DNA from: Burkholderia pyrrocinia
GTDB lineage: Bacteria; Pseudomonadota; Gammaproteobacteria; Burkholderiales; Burkholderiaceae
Assembly (NCBI RefSeq): GCF_022809715.1
Contig: NZ_CP094461.1
Span: 62,001-126,000 of the forward strand
DNA: 64,000 nt
Reading direction: 5' to 3'
The translations under genes and the position numbers were made by a program. Under the pieces are notes generated by a model, which saw only the letters and a list, made by a program, of their open reading frames with translations, was not told where the DNA came from and made no database searches. Below, piece by piece: positions 47,275 through 57,280 of the stretch. Numbering within the stretch: the first letter of the stretch is position 1; each line of letters begins with the position of its first letter.

Positions 47275-48156
47275 ATGAGCACGAAACGCAAAGAACTTCT
47301 GGCCGCCTACTGGACGCTTGCCGGCGATGTCTACCCCGGCGCCGCGACCGAAATCAGTCCGTATTCGTTGCGCGATCGCGCGGAGGCGGCGTCGCGCGCC
47401 GGCTGGTGCGGCGTGGGCCTCATCCTCGACGATCTGGAGCACAGCGTCGGGCAGTACGGGATTTCGGGCGTGAAGAGGATTCTCGAGGATACGGGGATGA
47501 AGTACTTCGAACTTGAAATCCTGATGGACTGGTATCTCGATGGAGAGCCGCGTGCGAGATCGGACCGCTTCCGCCATCGTGCAATCGAACTGGGCGCAGA
47601 ACTGGGCATGCGTAACCTGAAGATCGGCGCGAGCCCGTTCGATGAAAGTCCGGCCGACTTCCCGCGCATGACCGATGCGTTCGCGAAGCTCTGCGAGGAC
47701 GTGGCTGAGGTCGGCGCAACGGTCGCGATCGAGTTCATGCCGTTTTCCGTGATCCGGAACATCGGCGACGCGCTGAGGATTGCGCAAGACGCCAACCAGC
47801 CCAATGGCGGGCTGATGGTCGATCACTGGCACGTTGCCCGTTTTGGCAGCCCCTACAGCGAAGTCGCCGGCATTCCGGCGCGCTTCATCAAGGGCGTGGA
47901 ACTGGATGATGTCGGCGCGCAAATCCGGGGCACGCTGCTGGACGATTCGACGTTCAACCGCCAGCTGTGCGGCGAAGGGGCCGCCGATTGCCGTGCGTTC
48001 GTCAACGCACTCGAACAGGCGGGCTGCGACTTGCCGTATTACGGGGTCGAACTGATCTCGGAGCCGTTCCGCAAGCTGCCGCTCGAGCAGATGGCCCAAC
48101 GCGCGTACGAAACGACCATCGCGCAGTTTTCCACGCCGGCCGACGCCGCGGCCTGA
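47275..48156 (+). CDS. Sugar phosphate isomerase/epimerase-fold protein
   Basis: The 293-residue TIM barrel is of the AP-endonuclease-2/xylose-isomerase-like type. Candidate metal ligands are Glu in YFELEILMD, Glu in VAIEFMPFSV, His in LMVDHWHVARF and Glu in YYGVELISEPF. The fold includes inosose dehydratase (IolE) and the eliminases that act after C3 oxidation of glycosides. Beside an IolG-like dehydrogenase, a dehydratase or eliminase role on a keto-cyclitol or keto-glycoside is plausible but unproven. It starts 67 bp after the dioxygenase, with a weak ribosome site. Confidence 0.85.
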   Translation: MSTKRKELLAAYWTLAGDVYPGAATEISPYSLRDRAEAASRAGWCGVGLILDDLEHSVGQYGISGVKRILEDTGMKYFELEILMDWYLDGEPRARSDRFRHRAIELGAELGMRNLKIGASPFDESPADFPRMTDAFAKLCEDVAEVGATVAIEFMPFSVIRNIGDALRIAQDANQPNGGLMVDHWHVARFGSPYSEVAGIPARFIKGVELDDVGAQIRGTLLDDSTFNRQLCGEGAADCRAFVNALEQAGCDLPYYGVELISEPFRKLPLEQMAQRAYETTIAQFSTPADAAA

Positions 48157-48221
48157 CGTCCCACGCACGCGTGGCAAGCCTCGTGTCCAACACTTGAACC
48201 TGATTTTCTCCGGAGACAGAA

Positions 48222-49214
48222 ATGATTCGAATCGCCGTACTCGGCGCCGGCCGCATCGGTCGCATCCATGCCGGCAATGCAGCCTCCATCCCGAACGCGA
48301 AGCTCGTCGTGGTCGCAGACCCGGTGGCAGCCGCGGCCGAATCGCTCGCCGAACGCCTGGGTTGCGAGGCGTCGACCGACTGCATGGCCGTGCTCCGGCG
48401 CGACGATATCGACGCGGTGGTCATCGGCACGCCAACGGATACCCACATCTCGTTCATGCTGGAAGCCGTGGCGCGCGGCAAGGCCGTGCTCTGCGAAAAG
48501 CCCATCGATCTCGACATGGAGAAATCGCTCGCCGCGGCGCGCGAAGTCGAACGTCTGAACGGGCGCGTGATGCTCGCGTTCAACCGCCGCTTCGATCCGA
48601 CCTCCCAGGCGTTCCGTGCGGCGATCGACGCGGGCGATGTCGGCGAGGTTCGGCAGGTCATCATCTCGAGCCGCGATCCGGGCATGCCGCCGCGCGACTA
48701 CGTGGAGCATTCGGGCGGCATTTTCCGCGACATGGTGATCCACGATCTCGACATGGCCCGCTGGCTGCTCGGCGAGGAGCCGGTCGAGGTGATGGCGATG
48801 GCGAGCCGTCTTGTGGATTCCTCGCTGTCGGAACTGGGCGACTTCGACACGGTCATGGTGCAGTTGCGCACGGCGTCCGGCAAGCAATGCCACATCAACT
48901 GCTGCCGTGAAGCCGTCTACGGCTACGACCAGCGCATGGAAGTATCGGGTTCCAAGGGCATGCTGCTGCAGGAAAACCTGCGCCCGTCGACCATCCGTCG
49001 ATGGAGCAAGGAAGCGACCGACGTGCGCGAGCCGCTGCTCAACTTCTTCCTGGAGCGGTATGTCGACGCCTACAAGGGCGAACTGCAGGCTTTCGTCGAC
49101 GCCTTGCACAACGACACGCCGCTGCCGACTTCGGTCGACGACGGCCTCAAGGCGCTGCGCCTCGCGGAGTGCGCGCTCGAGTCCGCGACGTCCGGCAAGG
49201 CCGTCACGGTCTAA
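48222..49214 (+). CDS. iolG: Gfo/Idh/MocA dehydrogenase, inositol 2-dehydrogenase-like
   Basis: The 330-residue NAD(P) enzyme has Rossmann motif VLGAGRIGRIHAGNA, the family EKP motif (LCEKPIDLDM) and IolG-type blocks FNRRFDPTSQAFRAAI and SGGIFRDMVIHDLDMARWLL. IolG oxidises myo- or scyllo-inositol to an inosose. It may oxidise an inositol, a deoxyinositol or a glycoside here. GGAGA precedes the ATG; 65 bp separate it from the isomerase-fold gene. Confidence 0.88.
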   Translation: MIRIAVLGAGRIGRIHAGNAASIPNAKLVVVADPVAAAAESLAERLGCEASTDCMAVLRRDDIDAVVIGTPTDTHISFMLEAVARGKAVLCEKPIDLDMEKSLAAAREVERLNGRVMLAFNRRFDPTSQAFRAAIDAGDVGEVRQVIISSRDPGMPPRDYVEHSGGIFRDMVIHDLDMARWLLGEEPVEVMAMASRLVDSSLSELGDFDTVMVQLRTASGKQCHINCCREAVYGYDQRMEVSGSKGMLLQENLRPSTIRRWSKEATDVREPLLNFFLERYVDAYKGELQAFVDALHNDTPLPTSVDDGLKALRLAECALESATSGKAVTV

Positions 49215-49238
49215 CCATTGATCGGGAGGAAACACGTC

Positions 49239-50327
49239 ATGGTGCGAAAGATGGGTCCTGGAGAAACGGTTGGCGTTGCATGCCTCGGCATCACGCACCC
49301 GCACACGTCGGGGCGGGTCAAGGCGATCCGGCGCCGAACCGACGCAAGGATGCTCGGCGCGTGGGACACCAGCCCGCTGCTCACGCCGTTCGTCGATGCA
49401 CTGGGGCTGGAAGCCCGCTCGAAAGAGGACATCCTCGCCGACGAGAACGTGCACGTGGTCCTTGTGCACTCGAAAAGCGACAGGATGGCGGATCTGACGA
49501 TCGAGGCGCTCGAAGCCGGCAAGGCCGTGCTGTGCGAAAAGCCGGCGGGCCGCAGCTCCGAGGATGCGAAGCGGATCATGCAGGCCGTCGAGCGCACGGG
49601 AGGCCTCGTTCAGGTCGGTTACTGCTGGCGTTTCGCGCCGTCGGTGGACGCGATGCAGGCAGCACTGAAGAGCGGGCGTCTTGGCAAGGTCGTTCAGGTG
49701 CGCGCGCACGGCGGCTGCTCGCACGACGAAGCCGGGACGGCACACATGACCCAGCCCGGCGATATCGGCGGCGCGGTGTTCGTGATCGGATGCCATCTGG
49801 TCGATCGCATTCTCCTTCACTTCGGCACGCCTCGGTCGGTCAATGCGCGCATCACGAAGTTTCCCGGTTTTCACGGCGACGAGTCGCGCGAAGACGCGGC
49901 GGGCGCGGTTCTCAATTACGAAGACAAGATCGTGACCATCGATTTCATGTCGTGGGACGTGCTGCCGTGGACGGAGAGCTGGGACATCACGGCCTACGGG
50001 ACGGAAGGCATCATGTCGTCGCGATCGCTGCCGGCGAGCTACAAGATCTACGACGCCGGCAAGGGCGATTATCCGGAGGGCTGGACCGAGTGGCAGGAAA
50101 CGAGCTTCCCCGAAATCTGGGCAACGAAGAAGACCGAGTACTCCCCGGACATCGCTGAAATCGGCAACCCGGTCTACTTCGACCGCGAATCGAACGCGTT
50201 CTTCGACGCGCTGCGCAACCGCACGCCGTCGGTCGTGCCGGCTACCCAGGCATACAACATCAGCCGCGTGATCGAGGCCATGTTCGCGTCGTCGAAAAAA
50301 GCGGGCGCCGAGGTCTTCATCGAGTAG
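49239..50327 (+). CDS. Gfo/Idh/MocA-family oxidoreductase (second copy)
   Basis: The 362-residue protein has an atypical dinucleotide loop (CLGITHPHTSGRVKAIRRR) and the EKP motif (LCEKPAGRSSEDAK), then VGYCWRFAPSVDAM and an IGGAVF... active-site helix (DIGGAVFVIGCHLVDRILLH). GGAGG before ATG 49239 is preferred to a TTG at 49218. It differs clearly from the IolG-like gene before it and may act on a later or different keto-sugar intermediate. Confidence 0.9.
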   Translation: MVRKMGPGETVGVACLGITHPHTSGRVKAIRRRTDARMLGAWDTSPLLTPFVDALGLEARSKEDILADENVHVVLVHSKSDRMADLTIEALEAGKAVLCEKPAGRSSEDAKRIMQAVERTGGLVQVGYCWRFAPSVDAMQAALKSGRLGKVVQVRAHGGCSHDEAGTAHMTQPGDIGGAVFVIGCHLVDRILLHFGTPRSVNARITKFPGFHGDESREDAAGAVLNYEDKIVTIDFMSWDVLPWTESWDITAYGTEGIMSSRSLPASYKIYDAGKGDYPEGWTEWQETSFPEIWATKKTEYSPDIAEIGNPVYFDRESNAFFDALRNRTPSVVPATQAYNISRVIEAMFASSKKAGAEVFIE

Positions 50328-50409
50328 GCGGGAACCGGCCTCGCACCGAGGCCGGATCATCGGATCACCCGATCTTCAAATAAATAGCAGTCCATATCAG
50401 GAGACAGAA

Positions 50410-51480
50410 ATGAAAATCGTCAAGCGCCTCGCGATTGCAGCGGGCATCAGCATCGGACTGGCCGCCGTGTCGGCTTCGTCGTTCTCACAGGACAAGGGTG
50501 TCATCGGCATCTCGTTGCCGGACAAGACCGAGTCGCGGTGGCTCACCGACGGCAAGAGCATGGTCGATGCGCTGAAGGCGAAGGGCTATGCGGCCGATCT
50601 GCAGTATGCAAACTACGATGTCCCGACGCAGGTGAACCAGGTCGAGAACATGCTCGCCAAGGGCGTGAAGGCGCTGATCATCGCACCGATCGACGGCAAG
50701 ACTTTTTCCGATGCGCTCGCGTACGCGCAGAAAAAACACATCAAGGTCATTTCATACGACCGCCTGATCAGCCAGACGAAGGACGTCGACTACTACGCCA
50801 CGTTCGACAACTATGGCGTGGGCGTGCTGCAGGCGCAGAGCATCGTCGCCGCATGGCAGAAGAAGGGCGGCAAGACACCGTTCAACATCGAGGTCTTCGG
50901 CGGCTCCTCGGACGACAACAACGCGCACATGGTCTACGCGGGCGGCATGTCGGTGCTCAAGCCCTACATCGACAGCGGCAAGTTCGTGATTCGCAGCAAG
51001 CAGGCCGCATTCGAGAAGATCGCGACCCGCAACTGGGATGGCGCGACGGCCCAGTCGCGCATGGACAACCTGCTGAGCGCGTTCTACGGCAAGGACCGTC
51101 TCGATGCGGTCTGGACGCCGAACGACGCAATCGCCATCGGCGTGATTTCGTCGCTCAAGGGCGTGGGCTACGGCTCCGCACAAGCGCCTATGCCGGTGGT
51201 GACGGGGCAGGACGCCGATATCCAGAACATCAAGGCGATCATCCGCGGCGATCAGGCGACGACGGTGTTCAAGGATACGCGCAAGCTCGCGAGCGTCACG
51301 GCCGCGATGGTCGACGACGCGCTCGCCGGCAAGACGGTCGCGGTGAACGACACGAAGAGCTACGGCAACGGCGCGAAGATCGTGCCGACGTACCTGGTGA
51401 AACCCGTTCTCGTGGACAAGGACAACGTTCAGGCGACGCTCGTCAACAGCGGCTATTACACGCAGGCGCAACTCAAGTAA
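50410..51480 (+). CDS. chvE: ChvE-type periplasmic sugar-binding protein
   Basis: The 356-residue binding protein has a signal peptide ending about ASSFSQ. It matches Chv[61 protein letters not shown] and [18 protein letters not shown]. ChvE binds aldoses and related sugars or sugar acids and delivers them to GguAB, encoded next. The real ligand here may be the cluster substrate. GGAGACAGAA precedes the ATG, as before the IolG-like gene. Confidence 0.92.
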   Translation: MKIVKRLAIAAGISIGLAAVSASSFSQDKGVIGISLPDKTESRWLTDGKSMVDALKAKGYAADLQYANYDVPTQVNQVENMLAKGVKALIIAPIDGKTFSDALAYAQKKHIKVISYDRLISQTKDVDYYATFDNYGVGVLQAQSIVAAWQKKGGKTPFNIEVFGGSSDDNNAHMVYAGGMSVLKPYIDSGKFVIRSKQAAFEKIATRNWDGATAQSRMDNLLSAFYGKDRLDAVWTPNDAIAIGVISSLKGVGYGSAQAPMPVVTGQDADIQNIKAIIRGDQATTVFKDTRKLASVTAAMVDDALAGKTVAVNDTKSYGNGAKIVPTYLVKPVLVDKDNVQATLVNSGYYTQAQLK

Positions 51481-51536
51481 CCGCGGCGCAGCCGCGCGGG
51501 ACGCAACCCGGCGTGCGAGAAACGAGGAGGATGAAG

Positions 51537-53066
51537 ATGGACACCATTCTGGAGATGAACGGCATCCAGAAGGCATTCGGCCAGGTCAAGGCCCTGAACA
51601 ACGTCGACCTGCGAGTCGGAAGGGGCGAGATTCATGCCATCTGCGGCGAGAACGGTGCCGGAAAATCGACGCTGATGAAGATCCTGAGCGGCGTTTATGC
51701 ATACGGGTCCTACGCCGGCACGGTCGTGTACGACGGCGAGGAGCGCAGGTTCTCGGATATCACCGACAGCGAGGCGGTGGGCATCATCATCATCCATCAG
51801 GAGCTCGCTCTGGTGCCCATGCTGTCGATCACCGAGAACATTTTCCTGGGCAACGAGCAGTCGCGCAGAGGCGTCATCGACTGGCACGGCTCGCGTGCGC
51901 GCGCGAAGGCGTTGCTTCAGAAGGTCGGTCTCGGCGATTCGCCGGATACGCCCGTCGGCACGCTGGGCATCGGCAAGCAGCAGCTGGTGGAAATTGCGAA
52001 GGCGTTGTCGAAGGAAGTGCGGTTACTGATTCTGGACGAGCCCACGGCCAGCCTGAACGAAAAGGATAGCGAAACGTTGCTCGATTTGCTGCTGGACCTG
52101 AAGCGGCGCGGGGTGACGTCCATCATCATCTCGCACAAGCTCAACGAAATCTCGCGTGTCGCCGACAGCATTACGGTGATCCGCGACGGTTCGACCGTCG
52201 ACGAACTGGATTGCCGCGCGGAAAGCGTGAGCGAGGATCGCATCATCAAGGCGATGGTCGGCCGCGAAATGTCCGATCGGTATCCGAAGCGGGTTCCGAA
52301 CATCGGCGACGTCATCTTCGAGGTCAAGGACTGGCGTGTCCGGCATCCCACGCAGCGGGATCGTGCGGTCATCAAGGGTGTCGACCTGGTGGCACGTGCC
52401 GGAGAAATCGTCGGCATCGCCGGCCTGATGGGATCGGGGCGCACCGAGCTGGCGATGAGCATATTCGGCGGCGCGTACGGCCAGGACATCAGCGGCTCGG
52501 TGCTGATCCATGGAAAGCCGGTCGATGTGTCGTCCGTGCGTAAAGCCATCGATGCCGGGCTTGCTTATGTCACCGAGGATAGAAAGGGCAACGGCCTGCT
52601 TCTGGACGACGATATCCGGACGAACATCTCGCTGGCCAATCTCGCGGGCGTGTCGAAATACGGCATCGTGAATGAACACGAGGAAGCCAGCGTTGCGTCG
52701 GACTTTCTGGCAAAGCTGCGCATCCGGGCGCAGGGTGTATCGCACGTCGTCGGCAACCTGTCGGGTGGCAATCAGCAGAAGGTCGTGTTGAGCAAGTGGC
52801 TGTTCTCCGGGCCGGACGTGCTCATTCTCGACGAGCCGACCCGTGGCATCGACGTGGGTGCGAAGTACGAGATCTACAGCATCATCAATCAAGCGGTTGC
52901 GGCGGGCAAGTGCGTCGTGATGATTTCCTCGGAGATGCCGGAGCTTCTTGGCATGTGCGACCGCGTCTATGTGATGAACGAAGGCCGGTTCGTCGGCGAG
53001 TTCACATCGGAAGAAGTCTCGCAGGAGAAGATCATGCGGGCAATCATGCGAAATGGAGGCATCTGA
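51537..53066 (+). CDS. gguA: Sugar ABC transporter ATPase (GguA/MmsA)
   Basis: The 509-residue tandem ATPase has Walker [10 protein letters not shown] and Walker [12 protein letters not shown] in the first half, and a degenerate second Walker A (GLMGSGRTE) with signature [14 protein letters not shown] and [13 protein letters not shown] in the second, as usual in carbohydrate-type CUT2 importers. A GGAGG six bases before ATG 51537 decides this start over ATG 51531. It energises uptake with ChvE and GguB. Confidence 0.94.
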   Translation: MDTILEMNGIQKAFGQVKALNNVDLRVGRGEIHAICGENGAGKSTLMKILSGVYAYGSYAGTVVYDGEERRFSDITDSEAVGIIIIHQELALVPMLSITENIFLGNEQSRRGVIDWHGSRARAKALLQKVGLGDSPDTPVGTLGIGKQQLVEIAKALSKEVRLLILDEPTASLNEKDSETLLDLLLDLKRRGVTSIIISHKLNEISRVADSITVIRDGSTVDELDCRAESVSEDRIIKAMVGREMSDRYPKRVPNIGDVIFEVKDWRVRHPTQRDRAVIKGVDLVARAGEIVGIAGLMGSGRTELAMSIFGGAYGQDISGSVLIHGKPVDVSSVRKAIDAGLAYVTEDRKGNGLLLDDDIRTNISLANLAGVSKYGIVNEHEEASVASDFLAKLRIRAQGVSHVVGNLSGGNQQKVVLSKWLFSGPDVLILDEPTRGIDVGAKYEIYSIINQAVAAGKCVVMISSEMPELLGMCDRVYVMNEGRFVGEFTSEEVSQEKIMRAIMRNGGI

Positions 53067-53067
53067 A

Positions 53068-54276
53068 ATGCGCAAGGCTCTCTCGCCAACGGCTCCGCAA
53101 GAAGGCGAAGTCAGGAACAGCGACATCATGAGCGCGATCAAGCGTGGTTTGAGCGAATACGGTTTGCTGTTCTCGCTCATCGTGATCATGGTCTTCTTCC
53201 AGGTCGCGACCGGCGGCGTGCTCATGCAGCCGCTGAACCTGACGAATCTCGTGCTGCAGAACAGCTACATCGTCATCATGGCGCTCGGGATGCTGATGGT
53301 GATCGTTGCCGGTCACATCGACCTGTCGGTCGGCTCGACGGCAGGCCTCGTGGGCGCGCTTGCGGCCGTGCTGATGGTGCAGTTCAACGTCAACTACGTG
53401 CTGGCCACCGTCGTTTGCATTGCGACGGGCGCGCTCATCGGCGCGGTGCAGGGGTACTGGATTGCGTTCTGGCGGATGCCGTCGTTCATCGTCACGCTGG
53501 CCGGCATGCTGGTGTTTCGCGGGCTGACCAATCTGGTCCTGCAGGGCCAGTCGATCGGCCCGTTCCCCGACGCCTTCGCGGCGGTGAGTTCGGGTTTCAT
53601 CCCCGACGTGTTCCGCGGCGAGGATCTTCATGTCACGTCGATCGTGCTCGGCGTCCTGGTGGGCGCGGCGTTCTTCGCGATCGAACTTCGCCATCGCGCG
53701 AGCGCGGCGAAGTACGGCATGGGCAACGGTTCATTCCCGATGATGGTCGCGAAGAACGCCGTGCTGACCGGATTGATCGTCTACTTCTGCTACCTCCTCG
53801 CGTCGTATCGGGGTTTGCCGACGGTGCTGGTCATCATGGGTGTGCTGATCGGGGTGTACACGTTCGTGATGAACCGTACGACGATCGGCCGTCGGGTCTA
53901 CGCGGTCGGCGGTAACGCGAAAGCAGCACGGCTTTCCGGGGTCAGCGTGCCCGCGGTGAGTTTTCTCACGTTCGTCAACATGGGTGTGCTCGCCGCGCTG
54001 GCGGGAATCATCTTTGCGGCCCGGCTCAACAGCGGCACGCCCAAGGCGGGGACCGGATTCGAGCTCGACGTCATCGCCGCGTGCTTTATCGGCGGCGCAT
54101 CGGCATCTGGCGGGGTGGGCAAGGTAGTGGGTGCCGTGGTCGGCGCATTCATCATGGGTGTGATGAACAACGGCATGTCCATCATGGGCATCGGTGTCGA
54201 CTATCAGCAGGTCATCAAGGGTGTCGTGTTGCTCGCGGCCGTGTTCGTCGACGTGTACAACAAGAACAAGGCCTGA
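53068..54276 (+). CDS. gguB: Sugar ABC transporter permease (GguB)
   Basis: The 402-residue CUT2 permease has about ten helices and motifs LGMLMVIVAGHIDLSVGSTA and TTIGRRVYAVGGNAKAARLS. ATG 53068 lies one base after the gguA stop with GGAGG eight bases upstream; the ATG at 53053 overlaps gguA and has no ribosome site. Confidence 0.94.
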   Translation: MRKALSPTAPQEGEVRNSDIMSAIKRGLSEYGLLFSLIVIMVFFQVATGGVLMQPLNLTNLVLQNSYIVIMALGMLMVIVAGHIDLSVGSTAGLVGALAAVLMVQFNVNYVLATVVCIATGALIGAVQGYWIAFWRMPSFIVTLAGMLVFRGLTNLVLQGQSIGPFPDAFAAVSSGFIPDVFRGEDLHVTSIVLGVLVGAAFFAIELRHRASAAKYGMGNGSFPMMVAKNAVLTGLIVYFCYLLASYRGLPTVLVIMGVLIGVYTFVMNRTTIGRRVYAVGGNAKAARLSGVSVPAVSFLTFVNMGVLAALAGIIFAARLNSGTPKAGTGFELDVIAACFIGGASASGGVGKVVGAVVGAFIMGVMNNGMSIMGIGVDYQQVIKGVVLLAAVFVDVYNKNKA

Positions 54277-54437
54277 TACACGCGGCGCCGATCGAGGGGA
54301 ACCGGGAGGACTCGGTCCGTGTGAGTGATTTCACGCGAGCGAGCAATGCGACAGGCGTCATGATCCGGGTCCCCGACAGCGGCGACTCCGGGAAACGTGT
54401 CGCCGGTCTGAGAACAAGCATCAGTGACGGAAGCGAC

Positions 54438-54734
54438 ATGATCAAGCACATCGTGATGTGGGACGTTCGAGGCGAGACGCCCGAACAAAAGAGGGAAACT
54501 GCGCAATTCGTCAAAACGGCATTCGAGAGCCTCGAAGGAAAGATTCCCGGTCTGACGAAACTGGAAGTGGGTATGGACTTCAGCAAGGTCGACTATGCGT
54601 GCGACGTCGTGCTGTATACCGAGTTCGAGAGCGTCGAGCATCTCGCAGCATACGCTTCCCACCCCGAACATCTGAGAGTCAAGCAGGTGCTTGGCGACTG
54701 CCGGATTTCGCGGCATCAGGTCGACTACGTCTGA
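54438..54734 (+). CDS. Dabb-family (stress-responsive A/B barrel) protein
   Basis: The 98-residue protein has a ferredoxin-like dimeric A/B barrel: MIKHIVMWDVRGETPEQKRE at the start and LAAYASHPEHLRVKQVLGDC near residue 75. The family includes polyketide cyclases such as olivetolic acid cyclase and proteins of unknown role. GGAAG precedes ATG 54438. It sits between the importer and the maleylacetate reductase, so it may act on a cyclic or keto intermediate, or be a binding partner. Confidence 0.88.
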   Translation: MIKHIVMWDVRGETPEQKRETAQFVKTAFESLEGKIPGLTKLEVGMDFSKVDYACDVVLYTEFESVEHLAAYASHPEHLRVKQVLGDCRISRHQVDYV

Positions 54735-54772
54735 TGTCTCCATCGGTCTGATACATAGCGAAAGGGCTTTTC

Positions 54773-55834
54773 ATGTACGACTTTACGTATACGACGCATG
54801 CGTCGCGCGTGATTTTTGGCGCCGGCAGCATGAATCTGGTCCAGCAGGAGGTCGAGAGGCTGGGTGCGCGCCGCGCGATCGTTCTGTGTACGCCGCAGCA
54901 GAAAGCGCAGGCAGAATCGGTCGCCGCGTTGCTCGGGCCGGCGAGCGCGGGTGTGTTCGATGGCGCGCAGATGCATGTGCCCATCGAGAATGCCCGTCGC
55001 GCCCGCGCATACGCGAAGGAAGTCGGCGCCGACTGCGCGATCGCCATCGGCGGTGGATCGACGATCGGGCTCGGCAAGGCGATTGCGCTCGAGTCGTCGT
55101 TGCCCATCATCGCGATTCCGACCACCTATGCCGGTTCGGAGATGACGCCCATCTTCGGCATTACCGAGGACGGCTTGAAAAGGACCGGGCGCGACGCGAA
55201 CGTGCTGCCCAGAACGGTGCTTTACGATCCGGAGCTATCGGTCGGGTTGCCCGCGCAGCTATCGTTTGTCAGCGGCTTGAACGCAATCGCGCATGCGGCG
55301 GAAGGGCTGTATGCGAAAGACGGCAATCCTGTCATGGCGTTGATGGCGGAAGAGGGTATCCGTTCGCTCGCAAAGGGGCTGCGGGGCATCAAGAAGCAGA
55401 ACCGAGACATGGAGGCGCGCAGCGACGCGCTTTACGGTGCCTGGCTGTGCGGCATGGTGCTCGGGACGGTCGGCATGGCGCTGCACCACAAGCTGTGTCA
55501 CACGCTGGGCGGCACGTTCAACCTCCCGCACGCCGAGACGCATGCGATCGTCCTGCCGCACGCGCTGGCGTACAACAGCCCGGTGGCGGAAGATGCGATG
55601 GCACGTATCGCGCGGGCACTCGATGCGCAGAGCGCCCCGGACGGGCTCTATGAACTGAATCGGGAACTGGGCGTGCCGGGCGGCCTGGGCGAAATCGGTA
55701 TGCGCGAGCAGGACCTCGACCGCGCTTGCGAGGTGGCAATGTCCAACCCGTATTGGAACCCGCGCCCCGTTGAGGCAGTGCCGCTTCGCGATCTCCTTCA
55801 ACGGGCGTGGGCGGGGAGCCGGCCACGTGCATGA
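54773..55834 (+). CDS. Maleylacetate reductase (iron-containing ADH family)
   Basis: The 353-residue enzyme opens MYDFTYTTHASRVIFGAGSM and has nucleotide loop AIGGGSTIGLGKAIA with IPTTYAGSEMTPIFGITEDG. Conserved histidines lie in HHKLCHTLGGTFNLPHAETH. It reduces maleylacetate to 3-oxoadipate with NAD(P)H, the step after hydroxyquinol ring cleavage. Length equals the family standard. It ends the cluster that starts at the porin. Confidence 0.94.
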   Translation: MYDFTYTTHASRVIFGAGSMNLVQQEVERLGARRAIVLCTPQQKAQAESVAALLGPASAGVFDGAQMHVPIENARRARAYAKEVGADCAIAIGGGSTIGLGKAIALESSLPIIAIPTTYAGSEMTPIFGITEDGLKRTGRDANVLPRTVLYDPELSVGLPAQLSFVSGLNAIAHAAEGLYAKDGNPVMALMAEEGIRSLAKGLRGIKKQNRDMEARSDALYGAWLCGMVLGTVGMALHHKLCHTLGGTFNLPHAETHAIVLPHALAYNSPVAEDAMARIARALDAQSAPDGLYELNRELGVPGGLGEIGMREQDLDRACEVAMSNPYWNPRPVEAVPLRDLLQRAWAGSRPRA

Positions 55835-56241
55835 AGTCGTTCGGAGTGCGGGTTGCAGGCTTCAGCCGTTTCAGGAACAGGTCGCCGCGCGGCGCGTCTG
55901 GTTCTCGTCGACGGAGGACGAAGGGGTGATGTGATTGCCTTCATCGGGATCATCGATACCGCTGCGGAAGCCGCATTGCGCGACGGCATCGTGCAACGCA
56001 GCGCGGCCACCGGGACGGTTGCACCGACATCGAACGTCGATTGATCGGCGTCGCGCATTCGGGTTACGCTTCGGCGGGCGACGGCATGCGTCGCATGTCG
56101 GGCCGGGCGTTTTTACCTTGAATGTCGCGTGCAGGTAGCTTCTACAGGCGCGCGACCCAGCGACGATCCAAGCCGATGACCATCCAGAACCGATCGAACG
56201 CGCGCGGGCAAACCGCGACTCCCGCAGGTGATGCGCGGTAC
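55835..56241. other. Intergenic stretch, no clear gene
   Basis: About 400 bp. A short frame at 55853-56044 (63 codons, ending FIGIIDTAAEAALRDGIVQR and further) has acceptable composition but no ribosome site or family; it could be a remnant. The right part should hold the promoter of the next gene. Confidence 0.4.
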
Positions 56242-57246
56242 ATGCGCCTGCGATCCATCGCGGCGGCCGCGCTGCTGACGCTGTTGCCGATCGCCGCGCA
56301 TGCGGCCGGCTTCGACTGCGCGAAGGCCGCTTCGCCGGCCGAGAAGACGATCTGCGCCGACACCGCGCTATCGAAGCTCGACGGCGACCTGTCGGCCGCG
56401 TGGAAGAAGGCGCTTGCGAAAGGCGGCGATACGGCCGCGCTGAAGGCCGCGCAGTTGAAGTGGCTCAAGCAGCGCGATCAGTGCGGCACCGACGCGCCGT
56501 GCCTCGGCGACCGCTATCGCGAACGGCTCGCGAGCCTGAACGGCATGCCGCTTGCCGCCGACCGCTGGCAGCAGACGTGGTACCTGACGAGCGACAACCC
56601 GTCGTTCGGCGGCGTGCTGACGCTGACCGGCACCGCGCCTCGCCTGCATTTCGAATTGAGCGCCAACAACGGCGCGAATACCGGCGGGCTCGACGGCGAC
56701 ATCGTGCTGCACGGCGACAGCGGCACCTACCGCAAGGACAAATGCCGGCTCGATTTCGACCGGAAGGGCGGACGCATCCGCGTCACGCAACAGGGTGCGG
56801 ATTTCGATTGCGGCGCCGGCGCGGGCGTCGTCTACGCGGGCGACTACGTGACTGCGTCGCAGTTCCAGGCCAAGCCGCAGGCCGACCTGCTGTCCCTCAA
56901 GGTCGTGACCGACGCGACGCAGAACGCGATCGCGCACAAGCTGCTTGGCGCCGACTACCCGACGCTCGTCGACATGGTCAATTACAGCGCCGACGAAAAG
57001 GATCTAGACGGACTCAACACGCGCGTGAAGTCGTATTGGGTGCGCGGCATCGCGACGACGAACGCGGCGATCGTGATGAGCCGCGGCACCGATCTGTGGA
57101 TCGGGCTGCTCGTGTTCGATGCGCAGAACAAGGTCCGGATGCGCTATTACTCGAACGCGCAGGCGTGGAAGAAAATCGTGCCGAAGACCATCCAGGCGTG
57201 GCACGACACTCTCGACAAGACGCTGCCGATCGACGTGATGCAGTGA
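56242..57246 (+). CDS. Secreted protein with LprI-type (DUF1311) N-terminus
   Basis: The 334-residue protein has signal peptide MRLRSIAAAALLTLLPIAAH, cleavage after AHA. A DUF1311/LprI-like module follows (FDCAKAASPAEKTICADTAL, LDGDLSAAWKKAL, WLKQRDQC), which in other bacteria inhibits lysozyme. A beta-rich C-terminal part of unknown role follows. ATG 56242 is chosen because it gives a clean signal peptide; ATG 56176 is a longer alternative. It converges with the next LacI gene. Confidence 0.82.
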   Translation: MRLRSIAAAALLTLLPIAAHAAGFDCAKAASPAEKTICADTALSKLDGDLSAAWKKALAKGGDTAALKAAQLKWLKQRDQCGTDAPCLGDRYRERLASLNGMPLAADRWQQTWYLTSDNPSFGGVLTLTGTAPRLHFELSANNGANTGGLDGDIVLHGDSGTYRKDKCRLDFDRKGGRIRVTQQGADFDCGAGAGVVYAGDYVTASQFQAKPQADLLSLKVVTDATQNAIAHKLLGADYPTLVDMVNYSADEKDLDGLNTRVKSYWVRGIATTNAAIVMSRGTDLWIGLLVFDAQNKVRMRYYSNAQAWKKIVPKTIQAWHDTLDKTLPIDVMQ

Positions 57247-57280
57247 GCGCGCGGGGCGGCCGGAGCCGCTCGACGCGTCT

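Noticed and set aside
45204..47291. A long minus-strand frame opposite the LysR and dioxygenase genes
   Set aside because: The forward strand has full-length LysR and intradiol dioxygenase with catalytic residues; the reverse frame is low-complexity shadow.
55853..56044. 63-codon plus-strand frame after the maleylacetate reductase
   Set aside because: No ribosome site, no family and no functional context; kept only as a note under the intergenic entry.
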